64,000 nucleotides of DNA from Phylloscopus collybita (lineage: Eukaryota; Chordata; Aves; Passeriformes; Phylloscopidae): positions 1,612,001 through 1,676,000 of the forward strand of contig JAJNNQ010000006.1 of assembly GCA_027886175.1 (NCBI GenBank), written 5' to 3'. Positions 13,776 to 26,600 of this stretch are shown here, in pieces; the first letter of the stretch is position 1; the number at the start of each line of letters is the position of its first letter. The translations under genes were made by a program, and so were the position numbers. The notes beneath the pieces were generated by a model. That model did not search any database. It worked only from the letters and a program-made list of their open reading frames with translations, and was not told the origin of the DNA.

Positions 13776-15486
13776 GTAACAAAAGGTACAAGTGCCCAAG
13801 AAAATTTTTGCTCTTCATATGTGAGAATAAAAAAAAACAAACAAATAAACCAGGTTCAAATGCTTACATTTGGGATGGATGGAGGAGTGGTATAAAGCTT
13901 GCTTATTACTTGTCTACAGAGCCCTATGACACTGTAGAACCAGCTGGTGCTAGAATTGTACCATAATCTACACAGTTTGATGAGCTGAACAAGCCATGGC
14001 AGATGATTTTTTTTAAACTAGTTCTTTAGATTTATTCTTTGTGAATCACAAAATATAATCAAACACAGGTATATGAGTGGGCTTAAGGGAGTCTAAATGG
14101 AGTGACAAAGTAGATTAATCTTTATCTCACATTAAAAAGGTGAGTCCTTAATATTGATTATTCTCAGGCAATAATCTTGGTGGTTATATCTAAAAAGCTG
14201 GGCTGAAGCACTCATTTGCTGAAGGAAGAATAGCAGGAACTCATTTCTCACCCAAGGGCATGTCAAAGAGGTGGGAATTTAAGGAAATTGTAGCTTATTG
14301 AAAATCTAGATTAATATCTAGTGATGTCCTTGGAAAAATGTTCATTGACAGTACCTGCCCCCATGAAAATCTCTTGCTGCCAAGAACAGCTTTTTGTTCA
14401 AGAGAAATGCTGATTTTGTGGGAAGTGAAGGGAACCTTTACTCAGCTATTCTGATCTTTTAAGTAAATATTTATTTATTTTCTGAGTGAAGTTATAAAAT
14501 TTCTTGGGAATACAGATAATGTAGCAGGAGGAAAAGTAATTACTGTAATTTTGCCTGTGCTTTCAGAAAATAATCCATCTGATAAGCACCCCATTTACAT
14601 TTTGTGAATTGCACAGTTCAGCATAGAGGCTGAATCAACTAGATGCATGCAGTCCATGTTTATCAAATACTATGATTCCCCTGCTAACAGAAGTATTTGT
14701 CTTGGCCTTTTCGCTTTTCAAAGACCAGATGATTAAGATGTCATTGACATTAAGTGTGCCTTGCATCCATTTCTCAGGGAATGATGTGATCAGAGGTGGT
14801 CCCTGAGGGTTAGAAATCCTTTGAATAAAGAAAGGAGAACCACAGCTCATGAGGACGGTCAGACACCAAACAGCTGCTCATTGCTTTCATAAACCCAAAG
14901 TAGGTCCAAGCCCACTCTGCATCTCTGGGACAGGGATGCTACAAGCATTCAACAAGCTCTTTTCTGTCATCTTCTTAGAAGTTTACTTTCTAGCAGAGAA
15001 AAACATCTGTCCCTTTGATTTTCTGGGGATAAAGAGAAGCCTCTGAAAGAAAACCTCATTAATTCCCTGTGCTACAGATGACATCAAATAAGACATTCTT
15101 CAGGAAGTGAAGTGACAGGCTGTGGGGGAGAGGGGAATGAGAACTGACCTAGCAGCCATGCCTGCCAGGTAGCATGAGGACAGTCAGTTCCTATCAATGT
15201 GAGTGAAGACTGAAGGCACTCAGCACCTTGCATGATTAAGCCCAAACTGAAAGCAGCCTTTCTCATCAGAATTGCACTGCCTTCCCCCTTCCCAAAAGGC
15301 ACACTAATTTGTAAGAATTTGCTATCCTTGGCAGCTGTTTCCAACTGAGCTCTTTTGACCTCCCTTCCATCATTTGAAGGGAGAGCGAGACACGTGCACA
15401 CCATCTGAGAGATTCAGGGCACTTCAGAGGCAGCCCAGGTTTACTTCCATCTTCTTTCCTATCATCCACCTTATTTCAACCTCAGC

Positions 15487-15550
15487 TGCATGTCCTTTTT
15501 CCAAGCAAAGCCTGGGAAAGGGACATGCAGGTGCATGTCCATCACCACTT
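15487..15550. other. hairpin-forming inverted repeat
   Basis: CTGCATGTCC at 15,487-15,496 is perfectly complementary to GGACATGCAG at 15,541-15,550. The stem can continue inward with imperfect pairing of T/C and A/G runs to a loop of about 30 bases. Its size is compatible with a small RNA precursor, but nothing shows it is transcribed. Confidence 0.45.
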
Positions 15551-18500
15551 GATGCATCATTCAAGTGTGGGCTCAGGGCTTGCAGAGATACCTGTGGGAT
15601 ACCAATGTCACACACTGTCCAAGCATGCAAATGAAAAAGGCAGGGTGCCACCTGCTTGGAAGGGTTTGAGGGCTCCTCTCTTTCTCCCCTTCTCCTGAAC
15701 TTTTCCTACCAAGCCCCAACCCAAGTGAAAGCTGAGCTATGTCTTCCTATGCAGGCTTCCAGCAGGAGGGGTGTTCATTACATTTTATTATTTTTTGTGC
15801 TGGAATCTGTAGCTCTCAAACAGCGTTCATGTGGCATACAGTAATACATTTTTCCCACAGAATACCTTCCCCTGTGCTTTTACACTTTCTATCCTCTGCA
15901 GAGGAACACACAAAATATTTCCAAGGCATCAGGCTTGTTACACAGATTTTTCCTCACTGCCTGTGTGCCAAAGCATTTCACAGTAAGACTTTTGAGGCTG
16001 CGTACAGTGAAATGCAAGGAAAGCTGTTGCAGAATGACGCCACAGAGAGAGTGGGAGAGGGAAGGAGGAGTCAGTCATGAGACCAACAACTGAAGGAAAA
16101 ATAAATTAAGAGTCATAAAACAAACTGCCATTCAAAACTCCCTTTCCACAGCAAGGCCATTACTGAGGTTTCTGTTGGCTTCACAAAATGAGAATAATTG
16201 AGGAATGGTCCTGACTATGCATTTCAGTTCCTGTGCTGCGTGTCACAGTCACCCTCTTTCATAGTCTAGCTGCAAATACAGAGGGAAAATATACTTGGGT
16301 CAGCAGCTCCACCTTTTAACATCTACCTTCTTCAAAGTATATGGAGAAACAGGGGTCAGAAAAATGGTATCACATTAACACCTGTCCAGGGCTTTCCTCC
16401 CAGAGAGCTCCCCCTTTCTACTGCCTGAAATGCAGTGAAATGTAACTGTAAAAACCACTTTTTGTGACTTTAGGTTTTTGTCTTGATTGCACTTGCACGT
16501 AAAGAAACACACAAACCGAGTCGTGATTGCTTTGAGTGAAGAAAGTATCAGTGCAAAAAATAAAAAAACTAGTCACTGGATGATATAAATATATTTGCCA
16601 TGAAGTCATTTCCAAACAAATGGAGCCTGAATTTGTTTAGTGGCCTTTAACCTTAGTCTTAGAACAGCTCTTAAGAAACTGAGCAAACAAAATCAAAGCT
16701 CACTTATTTTGCTAGATTTCACAATGAATCTTTGCTCTGCCATGCTCAGCAAAAAAGAAAAAACACCAGAAAGAAAACTCTGTAATAAAGGATAGATAAT
16801 CTTCTTCCTTTAGGAAAAGTGTCTTCTCTCTAGCTTCACCCTGTTTATTTTTGACACACACCCCACACACCTCCTTGCTTCCCATGCATCCTCCCTACCC
16901 ATGTCTGGTTTTGTGGACTCACCATCTTGGCTTATGAACAACAACATGCTTGGTCCAAAAGCACTGTAGATGCCAGCAGTGCTGTGAAAATTATATCTGT
17001 TTAATGCCTTATCAGTATCTATGCCAGATACAGCTAGAGTTCAAAAATTACATGTGATACTAGGATACAGGAGGTGAATATACAAATTGCACATTGTATG
17101 AGGGAGGAAAATGTAGATCACTGAATCCAGTGCTACTTTTGAATACATTATCTGTCCCCTCTGTCTGTGTCACATAGCATAAATGTACTTGGAATGTCTT
17201 TCCATCTCCATATGTCCGTAACTGTAAGGTGTTCCTCAGCATTCAAGATCCTTATGCACCCTCTGACACAGTATCCAGACTTTTTTCCATTTCTTTGATA
17301 CATTAAAGTATAAAACCACTTGGATCTTGAAGCAGATAACATATGAAATCAGATGCTGTATTCAATCAGCTTTCATGCCACTGCTGAAGCTGTCAGCAAG
17401 ATGGTAATTTACTTGATTTTGAGTGTGCAAAATGTTAAAAGCTGTTTGTGCTTGCATTGATGCCAAAGCGGATGGGGCCTCCTTCTTCCTACGAATTTTA
17501 TTTAGCTCACCTCATTGCCTATGCACCAATGTATTGCATGGATTATGATGTCCTTCCTATCCATCTGATTTACCTGTGAGGGAAGAGCTCTCCTTTTGAG
17601 TGTGATATAACCTGACCTTTCCCAACAGCTATTGATTATGTTTTTGTCTTCCTTTAAACATTCGCATGTCTGCTGGTGCCTGTGTTCTGTCAATTAAGTA
17701 ACCACTGACCCTGCTTTTAGTTTGCTGATCTGAGAATATTAAAAAACTTATTGTCAATGGGAAAGTTGCAATATTTTGCCACCAAGAGTTTTATGATACC
17801 TATTTTCAAGGAGTAACTAGATCTCCCACAGCCTTTACCAATACCTGTTCTTTATACGCGTAAAGCTGCTTTAACGCATGCTCAAAACTTCACTGTCTTT
17901 GCAAGAGAGTGTATCTAGAAGTCATGCTACACAAGGTAATTAGAAGTTTACAACAGGAATTTCAGCCTGTTTCTAGTCCAAGACTGCCTATAGTACTTCA
18001 GTCTCTAAAAAGAAAACATCATTTTTACCTTTGTCTTTAGCTTGTCAAGTAGAGCAAGCATTTGAATTCAGAAAGCTGCTGCCTTTCCCCCTCATGCACT
18101 GCTTCTCTGGATTTTAAAACCTTGCAAATAAAAAGCTACAGTTTTCTTCTTCATCTGAACAGTTCTGTAGGAAAGGATAAGGATGTTAAAATTCACAAGA
18201 TAACAATTTCATATCTGAGGCCTTGAAAAAAATGCAACATGGGGTCTGGAGAGCAGGGAAAAGAAGGCCCTGGAGAATGATATTTTCTAAAGATTCATCT
18301 TAGCAGTTGCAATTAACTTCCCCAATACCTTTTGGATAAAAGTTATCAGATAAAAGATCAAGAGAGAGAACATGATTTAGCTCTAGCAAGTCTCGATTTA
18401 CAATCTGTCTTCCCTGATCTGAGCTCATTTTGTGCAACTCCTGTGTCATGTTCTTCTCTTGCAGAGATGGAAGAAAGAGTTTAAGTCAAAATAGATAAGT

Positions 18501-19634
18501 GTAGAGCCCCCAGAAGCCAAAATGAAATGTCTCTTAATGGCATTTTTATGGCACTCTCAGGATATCATTGTATCCTACAGGGCTATTATGAGGGGAATTT
18601 CATCTCCTTTACTCGAAAAAGCTTTGGTGACTTCCAAAAAAATGCATAATGCAGCAATTTAAAATAGCTAAAATATTTGGTTCAAGTTTCTTGGATTTCA
18701 ACTCTGCCTGAGAAAAAAAGTATGCAGGGAGGGAGGTGCACAAGAAAGAGGAGAGAAATAGAAATAACCCACTCTTCCTTCCTCCTTTTGCTTTCTTCTC
18801 CCACCTCTCCCAGATTGATTCAAAATCAACCTGCGGATCGAGGGGGAGGATGCTGCTGCTGAGGAGCACTCTCTGATAGGCTTCTTTGTGGAGAGGTCTG
18901 ATTTTCGTGAGCATGAACAGGAAACCTCTCCCTGATCATGTTTGCAGGACTGGATTATTAATGGCTGTATTTCCATCCCTTTAATTACTTCCTTTTCGGG
19001 TGATGTCTTTTTTAATCTTACAGCAGCTAATGCACACCCAGTACATACTAAGTAATGAAAATGCACAATCAAGGCACACATGCCTTGCAACTGCTGTTTA
19101 TACCCAAGGATTTAAAACAAGTAACAAGGGAGGTTAATGTTATTCTTGGGAAATAACACTCGTTGCTATGGTGAAGATCTGTCACTCACTCTTGGGAAGA
19201 TGGCACCTGAGCTATGAATGTTTGATGGCATTTTTACTTTTGAGATGAGCAGTAGTAATTACTCCAAAGCAGATACTAACCCCTCTGATTCTGAGCAGAC
19301 ATCTCATGTAGGTGCTTTGTATTTGAACAGGCTCCTGTCTGCCTTCTCGGTGGGTTCAGCATGCTGGCATTGATTGGGTTTTTCAATACCTGAAGAAACA
19401 ATGGAAAACAGCAAGAGCTAGTGTCAGAAGATAAAAATAGTCTCACACAAAAATCCCAAAACTACCAGGAGACTTAATTTTTTTGTTGTTTAATGGGTGT
19501 TACGGTTTGTATCATATTCTAAGGATCCTTCAGCTTTTTAAAATACATAACATTTCATTAGGCCTGATCTGCTGATCACAGCTTCATGATCTGCACTTCC
19601 TACTAAAATTTATTCAGGCAATAATCCACAAGAA

Positions 19635-19731
19635 ATTGGTTGTTTTCAGCAGTTTATGACTTGTTATTTAACATTTAACAGAATGGCAATTTATTTTGGT
19701 AACAACCAATACTGAGAGGTTTATTGCCATT
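19635..19731. other. two overlapping-scale inverted repeats
   Basis: ATTGGTTGTT at 19,635-19,644 pairs perfectly with AACAACCAAT at 19,701-19,710. AATGGCAAT at 19,682-19,690 pairs perfectly with ATTGCCATT at 19,723-19,731. The two pairs interlock, so both stems can form together only as a pseudoknot-like fold; otherwise they are alternatives. Confidence 0.5.
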
Positions 19732-20978
19732 GTAAACCATAATCAACTGTTTGTATCATTACCAGTTTTTCAAGATATAAAACTGGCCAGCTGCATTGGA
19801 AAATTGCTTAGCAGTTATAAACATTTGCACTGAAGATTATGTATGAGGTTATTTCACCTTAAAGGTCAAAAGTCTTTAGAGAAACCACCTACTTCAGTGG
19901 ACATTTTCAGCAGACTGGTAACACCCAAACCCTGAAGGACAAAATGGAAGCATTTCCCAGAAATTTTTTCAATTATGAATATGAAAAAGGAATCTGTAGG
20001 AAATGGACAATACAGAAGATTGCACTTTCTTTATCACAGCACCAGGACAGAAACTAAATCTTGTTGTCTTTATAGGCGTTGCAACTCTTTTGCCGCATTG
20101 TAGTGTACTCATCAAATAGCTTAATCATCAAGGCTTCCCATTGATCTCCTAGTATCAGACAACTGGACAGAGACTTCATAACTGGCATGTTTAGAAAGAT
20201 TCAAGATACTTCCATTTTGATTGAAATAAGTTACAAATGAGAGCGTAAGTTTTATGACAGTGTATCAGTTCTTCATCTTAAACCACTATAGTGGGCCAAA
20301 TCTCAGTGAGTAGTTAACAGTGAGTAATTCAAGTTTACGAATTGCTTTTTATTAGTGCTCTCAAAAATATATTTACAGTCTGCAATTTCCTTTTTTTCTC
20401 TACTTATTTTGCTAGTATTTCTTTTTACTCTGTAGTTGCTATAGCAGTTACTGCCGGGTAACTTGAGCTGAGTTCAAGAACAAGACCTCTTCTATTTCCA
20501 CTGTGTCAGTGGTTATGCACATTTGCACAGTTCATGCAAGAGTTCACGTGGGAATAAAACCAATTCTTTCCTCATAACACGTGCCTAGCTCAAATGTTCA
20601 TTCTTCTAATTTATTTGTACTACTAAAACTTCCACTAAGCAAAGCCACTCACAGAGAAGAAAAGTGGATGAAAAACATCAATTTAAACCTTTGAGCAGGT
20701 AAGAGAAGGTTTGGGTTGGGTTTTTTAAAATTTATGTTTAGTAGTATTCATTCAACTCTTTAATGTTGATTGGAATTTCTGGTAGAAAGCTTTAATTCAT
20801 TTTTTCCTCCAGTTTTCAAACATGAAAGCAAGTTAATCCCTACTATAACTCCAGGGAATTTGAAGATATTACGGCAGAGATTACTTTGGCACTGCATTTC
20901 TTGTTTAAGGTGCTTACCTGGTCACATACACCTTTTAAATGTGAAGAGTGATGGCTGCTCAATTTCATTGTTCACATT

Positions 20979-21711
20979 TGTCTTGGTTTGGAGAGACAGC
21001 TATCTGACAGGGAAAGCTGGAGTTTCCCTTAGAATGGGGAATGTAAACCCCTCACCCCCACCAAATTATAATTTTGCAATTAAGGGCTTTCAGGCGAAGA
21101 TTTGGGAATAGGAATAACAGTTCTTTACTAGGAATACTAGCAATACAAATGTAGTAGAAAAACAAAACCACCCAACCACACCAGCAAGCAAACAACAATT
21201 TTGGAAAACTCTGACAGAGTCAGAGCTGCAACCTGACACCCTGTTGGTCAGGGTGTTGGAAGCAGTCCAAAAGTGAGTCCTCCTGGAGTGGCAGAGGTGG
21301 TTCTGGTGGAGTAGAGATGATCCTGTAGAACAAGGGTCCAGGGATAGTGAGAAGGGGTCCAGTCTTCCTCTAGGAACTGGGTGAAACGGGATAGTTTCTG
21401 TGTTCCTGTGTCTCAGTTTTATCCAGGTAGGAATGGTTGGCTCCTCCCACTGGGTGGAGTATCTCACAGTAGGATGATGTAATGTGGATCTATTTTGGGG
21501 ATGTGTGCTATTAGGGGTGTCTTAATGGTCCATTAGCAGAAAATATTCCCCGGGTGGTGAAAGAGATAAGAAACAATGCCCTACCTGGTTTTAACAGTTG
21601 GCCCATTATCAAAAGGCATCCACCCCCCTCCTCCCAGAGTAAAGAACAATTCTCCAACTGCTTTCAGCAGATGAAATAGAATACACATTTTTGGTTCCAT
21701 AACCCAAGACA
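20979..21711 (-). mobile_element. solo LTR of an ERVL-like endogenous retrovirus (copy 1)
   Basis: This 733-bp element starts TGTCTTGG and ends CCAAGACA, a perfect 8-bp terminal inverted repeat with TG...CA ends. It is flanked by a perfect 5-bp target duplication, ACATT (20,974-20,978 and 21,712-21,716). A 5-bp duplication is typical of class III (ERVL-like) elements. Read on the minus strand it has a T/A-rich polyadenylation-signal region (ATAAAACTGAGAC), which sets the orientation. No coding internal region lies beside it, so it is a recombined solo LTR. Confidence 0.85.
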
Positions 21712-22809
21712 ACATTCAAATGATGTGAAATATAGGAAATGTCATGGTTTCAATTCTCCAATAATTTTTTGTGTTCCACTTCCAGTAACTTAGAGAAGGT
21801 TATTAGGATTGCCAGACAAATGCAGCTGTTGCTACTCTGCTTTGCTGGGAACAGAAGTATACTGAATCTCCACAAGGGTGTCAAACAGGTTGCTAAAGAA
21901 AAGAAAACTGAAGAGACATCCTCCTTGGAAGCACAGACCACCATGTCAATCACCTCAGAAGCAATAAGATAATTTCTCTTTAAAAGAAAAATAAAAAATA
22001 ACAGCAAACACTTATTTTTTACTCATTCACAAGCCTAGAAATAATAAATGACATGAAAGAAACTGAAACAAAGTCCTCAGGAAAAAAAAAAAAAACAAAC
22101 ACAAACTCATATCCACTGCCTTGCCATATTCAGCCTGTCTTTCATGCTGTTAAAAAATTCTTTTCAGCCCTGGGCACTGGTAACAAAACTGCAGCAATGA
22201 GGATCAGGCAATCTTGCCTGCCAGTCAGAGGCATTAGCAATTTGCTGGTTGCAGAAAAACTAAAAAAAAAAAAAAAGGAGAGTATTTCAGAAAGCAACAA
22301 AAGCAAGGCAGCCTCATTTCTACCAGGCTGCCTCAGTAGAGCTACTGGCTACCAGGTATCAGATATGAAGAGCATTTTTACCTGTTCAATGCTTTTCCAC
22401 AAGTGCAAGCAGGGATACAAAAGCAGGCTCAAAGGTCAGTGGAAAAAACCGTGTATTCTTCAGTTTACCTTTACTGACTGAAATAACTTGCTATCAGAAT
22501 CATTAGCAACCTCTGCTGGATGGACAGCAGAGGAAAATGTGAATCAGAGGGTGGCTTTTCCAGGCATGGATGAGTTATTTAATTGAAACAGTACCTTTGT
22601 CTTTTATAAAATAATTTTCCTCTCCACATTTTTATGGAACACTGAGTCATTCAAAAATTTGAAAGCATTTATGTTCATTCTTTTTGCTGCATTTTGGGAA
22701 ATGGTATTGTGTCCCTCAACCCTTCAACTCCAGCCTTCTGTAAGGTGTAAGCCATCACTTACTATGGCTTTTTGTCTTTGATCTGGAACACAGGATAGCC
22801 ATTGGTAAC
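21712..22809. other. spacer between the two solo LTRs
   Basis: These 1.1 kb contain no retroviral coding remnant, primer-binding site or polypurine tract that I can see. The longest open frame (142 codons at 22,053-22,481) has lysine runs from A-rich tracts and no motif. The spacer is therefore host sequence and not a provirus interior. Confidence 0.7.
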
Positions 22810-23084
22810 TGCCTTAGTTTGCAAAGACAGGTGTCTGCCAGGGAAAAGCCGGAGCTTCCCTTGGGATGGAGAATGCAAAGCCCTTCCCTCTGAATTATTA
22901 TAATTTTGAAATTAAGGGGGCTTTCAGGCAAAGATATGGGAATAGGAATAACAGTTCCTTACTAGGAATATTAAAAATGTAGTAGAAAGAAAAGAAAAGA
23001 AAAGAAAAGAAAAGAAAAGAAAAGAAAAGAAAAGAAAAGAAAAGAAAAGAAAAGAAAAGAAAAGAAAAGAAAAGAAAAGAAAAG

Positions 23085-23115
<31 letters not shown>

Positions 23116-23625
23116 GAAAAGAAGCAAACTATGAAAGAAAGAGAGACACTGTCAGACTCAGAACATGATCTGACTGACACCCAGTTGGTCAGGGTGTTGG
23201 TAGCACCCTGGACTTAGTTCTGTTCGAGTAGAGATGATCCTGTAGAAAGGGTCCAGTGGTGGCAAGGTGGGTCCAGTCTTTCTCTGGGAATCCAATGGAA
23301 AACAGGCTGTCCTGGTGTTTCTGAGTCTCAGGTTTTATTATGGGTAGGAATGCTTGGCTCCCCTTGCTGGGTGGAGCAATGGGATGATGTAATGTTTTCA
23401 GTAACTGGTGAGCTTTAATGGCCCATTAACAGAAGATATCCCCTTGGAGGGAGGATGGTTGTGGAAGATATAAGGAACACTGCCCCACCTGGTTTTAACA
23501 GCTGGCCCATTAACAGAAGGCACCCGCCCCCTCCCCCCTGGAGCCAAGAGAGAAAGAAAGAAACACCTCCCCAACCAGTTCCAACAGATGGGAAATAGAA
23601 TACATCTTGCATTGAACCCAAGACA
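22810..23625 (-). mobile_element. solo LTR of an ERVL-like endogenous retrovirus (copy 2)
   Basis: This 816-bp element is homologous to copy 1 along its length and in the same orientation, with ends TGCCTTAG and CCAAGACA. The flanks GTAAC (22,805-22,809) and GTATC (23,626-23,630) look like a 5-bp target duplication with one change. On the minus strand an AATAAA signal lies in the CCATAATAAAACCTGAGAC block (about 23,345-23,325). An AAAGA expansion (22,985-23,122) makes it longer than copy 1. Confidence 0.85.
22985..23122. repeat. (AAAGA)n pentanucleotide expansion inside the second LTR
   Basis: About 26 nearly perfect AAAGA units form a 138-bp purine tract, with one disturbance near 23,105. 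The corresponding place in the first LTR has only an A/C-rich stretch. Low-complexity frames read through it (Phe/Leu/Ser repeats on the minus strand) are artefacts of the repeat. Confidence 0.97.
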
Positions 23626-26600
23626 GTATCATTAATAGCTTTAGAGTTGTCATGTTTACAATTTTTCAAATTGGGCTGCAAAAGACAATTTATTACATAT
23701 TTATTAAACGCTATTGGTAACACAAGCTTGTAGGAGTACATTCATTTTCAGGGCTGTAATGTTATTTGCTTATGAGTTCAGCACCCTCACCCAGGGACAT
23801 CCCAAACCAAGAGCTCACCAGACACCAAGGACATCTCAGCACTCAGCTTTTTCTTGTCATCCATGGTCAGGCTTTTGAAAGAGGACTTTTCACAATATAG
23901 AACCAACTTATGAGTGCTTCCCACCTGCACTCTCAATCCAACAAAACCTTTGTGTTTTTTCAGCTAAGCTTCAAGCCAACCTGAGTAAAGATGTCAACTT
24001 TCCCATGCACTGGCTACTCAGCAGCTAATGCTGAGGCAGCACAAGCTGATTTATATTCTGTAGGGTCACTTAAACCCTCAAGTGTTGAGCTAAAGTGTCA
24101 GACAAGTCCCCATGGGGTGAATCTCTGCAGCTCTTGGAGCACTGTTTCTTAGGAGGAGAGTTCCATCCCTCATTAGGATTTGTTTTGTATTATAGATTTC
24201 TTCCTTCCCCACAGAATTGGAAGGACTATTTGGAAATAGTTTTCACTGCTGACATTCAAAGCATTATTAGAATGGCAGGCCACTGAAAAAAGGAAAATTC
24301 ATTCTATTGTAGGAGATCCTGATAATTCAGGTGTTGTTAGACTCCAACAGTGTCACTTTTAAAGCTTTTCTCAGCTTCAGGTCCAGCAACCTGGCTTTCA
24401 TTGCAAACCAGTGAGACTGGAATACAACTGATGTCCTCTGAAGCTCTAGGTTGGTTGCTTTTTGGGTTTATTTTGGGTTGGTTTTATTTGGCGGGGGGCG
24501 GGGGAGGGGGAGGAGGAGGAGGAGGAGAAGGGGAAGCTGTTTAAATGAGTAGAAAAGGCCCAGGCAACCTTCTGTGTTTCAGAACCTAAGCCCTCACTTG
24601 TGTTAACATGTCCAAAGGTTTTTTGTTTGCTTTGGTTATATGGATTCTGTAAGGTGCTATCTCTAGTTTTGCCACCAAATTTCAGCTGAACATTTATAGG
24701 CATAGATAAATCCATTCCTCTGGTGAGGAGATAAGTGGAGAAGAGTTGGACTCATTGACATTGGATCCTTGTGGGTCCCTTGCAGCTCAGGATAGTCTGT
24801 AGTTCCTTTCTGTGATTCTGTAGGCCAGCCAAACCTGAAGCACACAGAGAATGCTTGTTTGTGCCCAGCATAAGCAGGTTTTAAAGTGCCACTGCCAAAG
24901 GCAGCTCCCCTCCAGCACCTTTGTGCACCTGTGCACTCACATCAGGGCAAGCCAGATACTCTGCAGTACAGCTGATGTCATTTCAATTGATTGAAATTAC
25001 AGCCCCATCACAAGCTGCAAGAAGGAATCACATGCAAACCACAGGGGCCTTCTGTGGTTACATGCTTTTAAGCTGGTTTAAGCAGGTCACACTGCTGCTA
25101 CCTACACCTATAAAAATCAGTCATTTAGGAAGACATGTGGCATTTTCATTCCATCTTCAGACTTTGATAGAGCCAAAATAGTCTAGCTTCACACCTTTTA
25201 AACCATATCCCTTTGCGGGGTGGGAGGATATGTGCTGCTGAAGGGAAGAAGAAAACTCTTTCCTACGTATGTATTTAATTTTCAGCAGCTGATAGTCTCT
25301 TCAGCTTGCTAAACAACTTTACATATGCAACTTCAGTGCTTAGTAGAAGATAGACTCACAAGTTTGAGGAAGGGGGAAAGAACCCCCAACCCTAAATCAC
25401 ATTTAGAGATTCTGGGCAGATTCCAGGATCAAAATGGAAACAGGAAGAAAGTTTCCAGAAGTTTAGGAGAGAAAAAAATTCCTCTGAATGAATGTCCCTG
25501 AAAAAGGTTTGTAATGTCTAGAGAAGTCTTCATTGCAGTGTAATCCTTCCTTCCATCCCCCCAAACAGTTTTCAGTTATCTTCTCTGTTCATGATTGCCT
25601 TTATATTGTCATTGACATTGTGTTGCATTAAGTCAGTCTCTAATATTAGATGCAATTATGATACGTGACATTGAAATCGCGCTTAAAGAAAGATTCCACT
25701 TGAAGGAGTCACCTTAGATCTATGTCTTTGTAAGGCTGTTTATTGCTTTTGTGATTGTGCTATCAAGTGTTCTTTGTATACAAGCACCAAGGTGCCAACA
25801 GCGAGATCCAAAACAGATAAAAGGAGCCAAACATTTGAGTAACTTGAATTATGATGTCTGCAGTCAGACTTGTACTCTAGAAACACCTCCTCAGCTGTTT
25901 CCTCACCTCAGATTTGGGAATTAGTGCAGTTATATTTTTTCCTTGATTTAACCTCTGGTTCCTCAGGACTATGTTGTGCCTCTGCACAGTGCTTAGAATT
26001 AAGTCTATTAGTGCTAATAGCCCCTGTGCCCAGACATCAAGAAAATAGGAAATTAGATTACCCACGGATGCTGTTGGAGCCAGTGACTCTTGATCCCCCA
26101 CTGGACATACTGGCACACTCTCTAGTGGAAATTAAGAGTTTAAAGCATTTTGTGGATTTACCTCAGTATTCTCAGTTATAGTTTTTTTTTACTCCAGACT
26201 TAGAATACTGGACCACAACCTGATCTTTTTATCTCAAACATCATATTCCAAAAGTTTATGTGTCATATTGTGCCATGGGTCACACTGACTTGTGCCCTCT
26301 GTCTTGTTAGAATGCCTGTAACAGCAGCTCATCAGTGGCAACACACAAAGTGTAACTCACTGGTAATTAACTACACTAGAAGTAAGAACCAGCTACTTCA
26401 CGGTTAAAATCATGCCAGCAATAGAGTTAACAGCAAAAAAACAAATTTAGAAGGAGAAGAAAAAACACAACAAAATAAGATGTGACAAGTGCTTATTTAC
26501 GTAGTCATTTTTCAGGAGCTGAGCTGCACTTCAATACATAAATGCATTGTACCTTTAGTAAAACCTTCCTCCTGAATAGCTAATAAGTTATATTTAAGTG

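Larger units (their letters stand above)
13776..20978. other. intergenic sequence without a recognised gene
   Basis: No exon or RNA gene is supported here. The section at about 18,930-19,900 is complex, unique sequence with homeodomain-type TTAATTA and GATTATTAATGG words and overlapping inverted repeats at 19,635-19,731. It could be conserved noncoding DNA, but I cannot test conservation. Purine- and pyrimidine-rich patches lie near 18,715-18,810. Confidence 0.6.

Noticed and set aside
22924..23180. Phe/Leu/Ser-repeat frames on the minus strand
   Set aside because: They are translations of the AAAGA microsatellite and carry no independent coding signal.
20979..23625. Single provirus with two LTRs
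   Set aside because: The outer flanks do not form a shared target duplication, each LTR has its own, and the 1.1-kb spacer holds no retroviral sequence.
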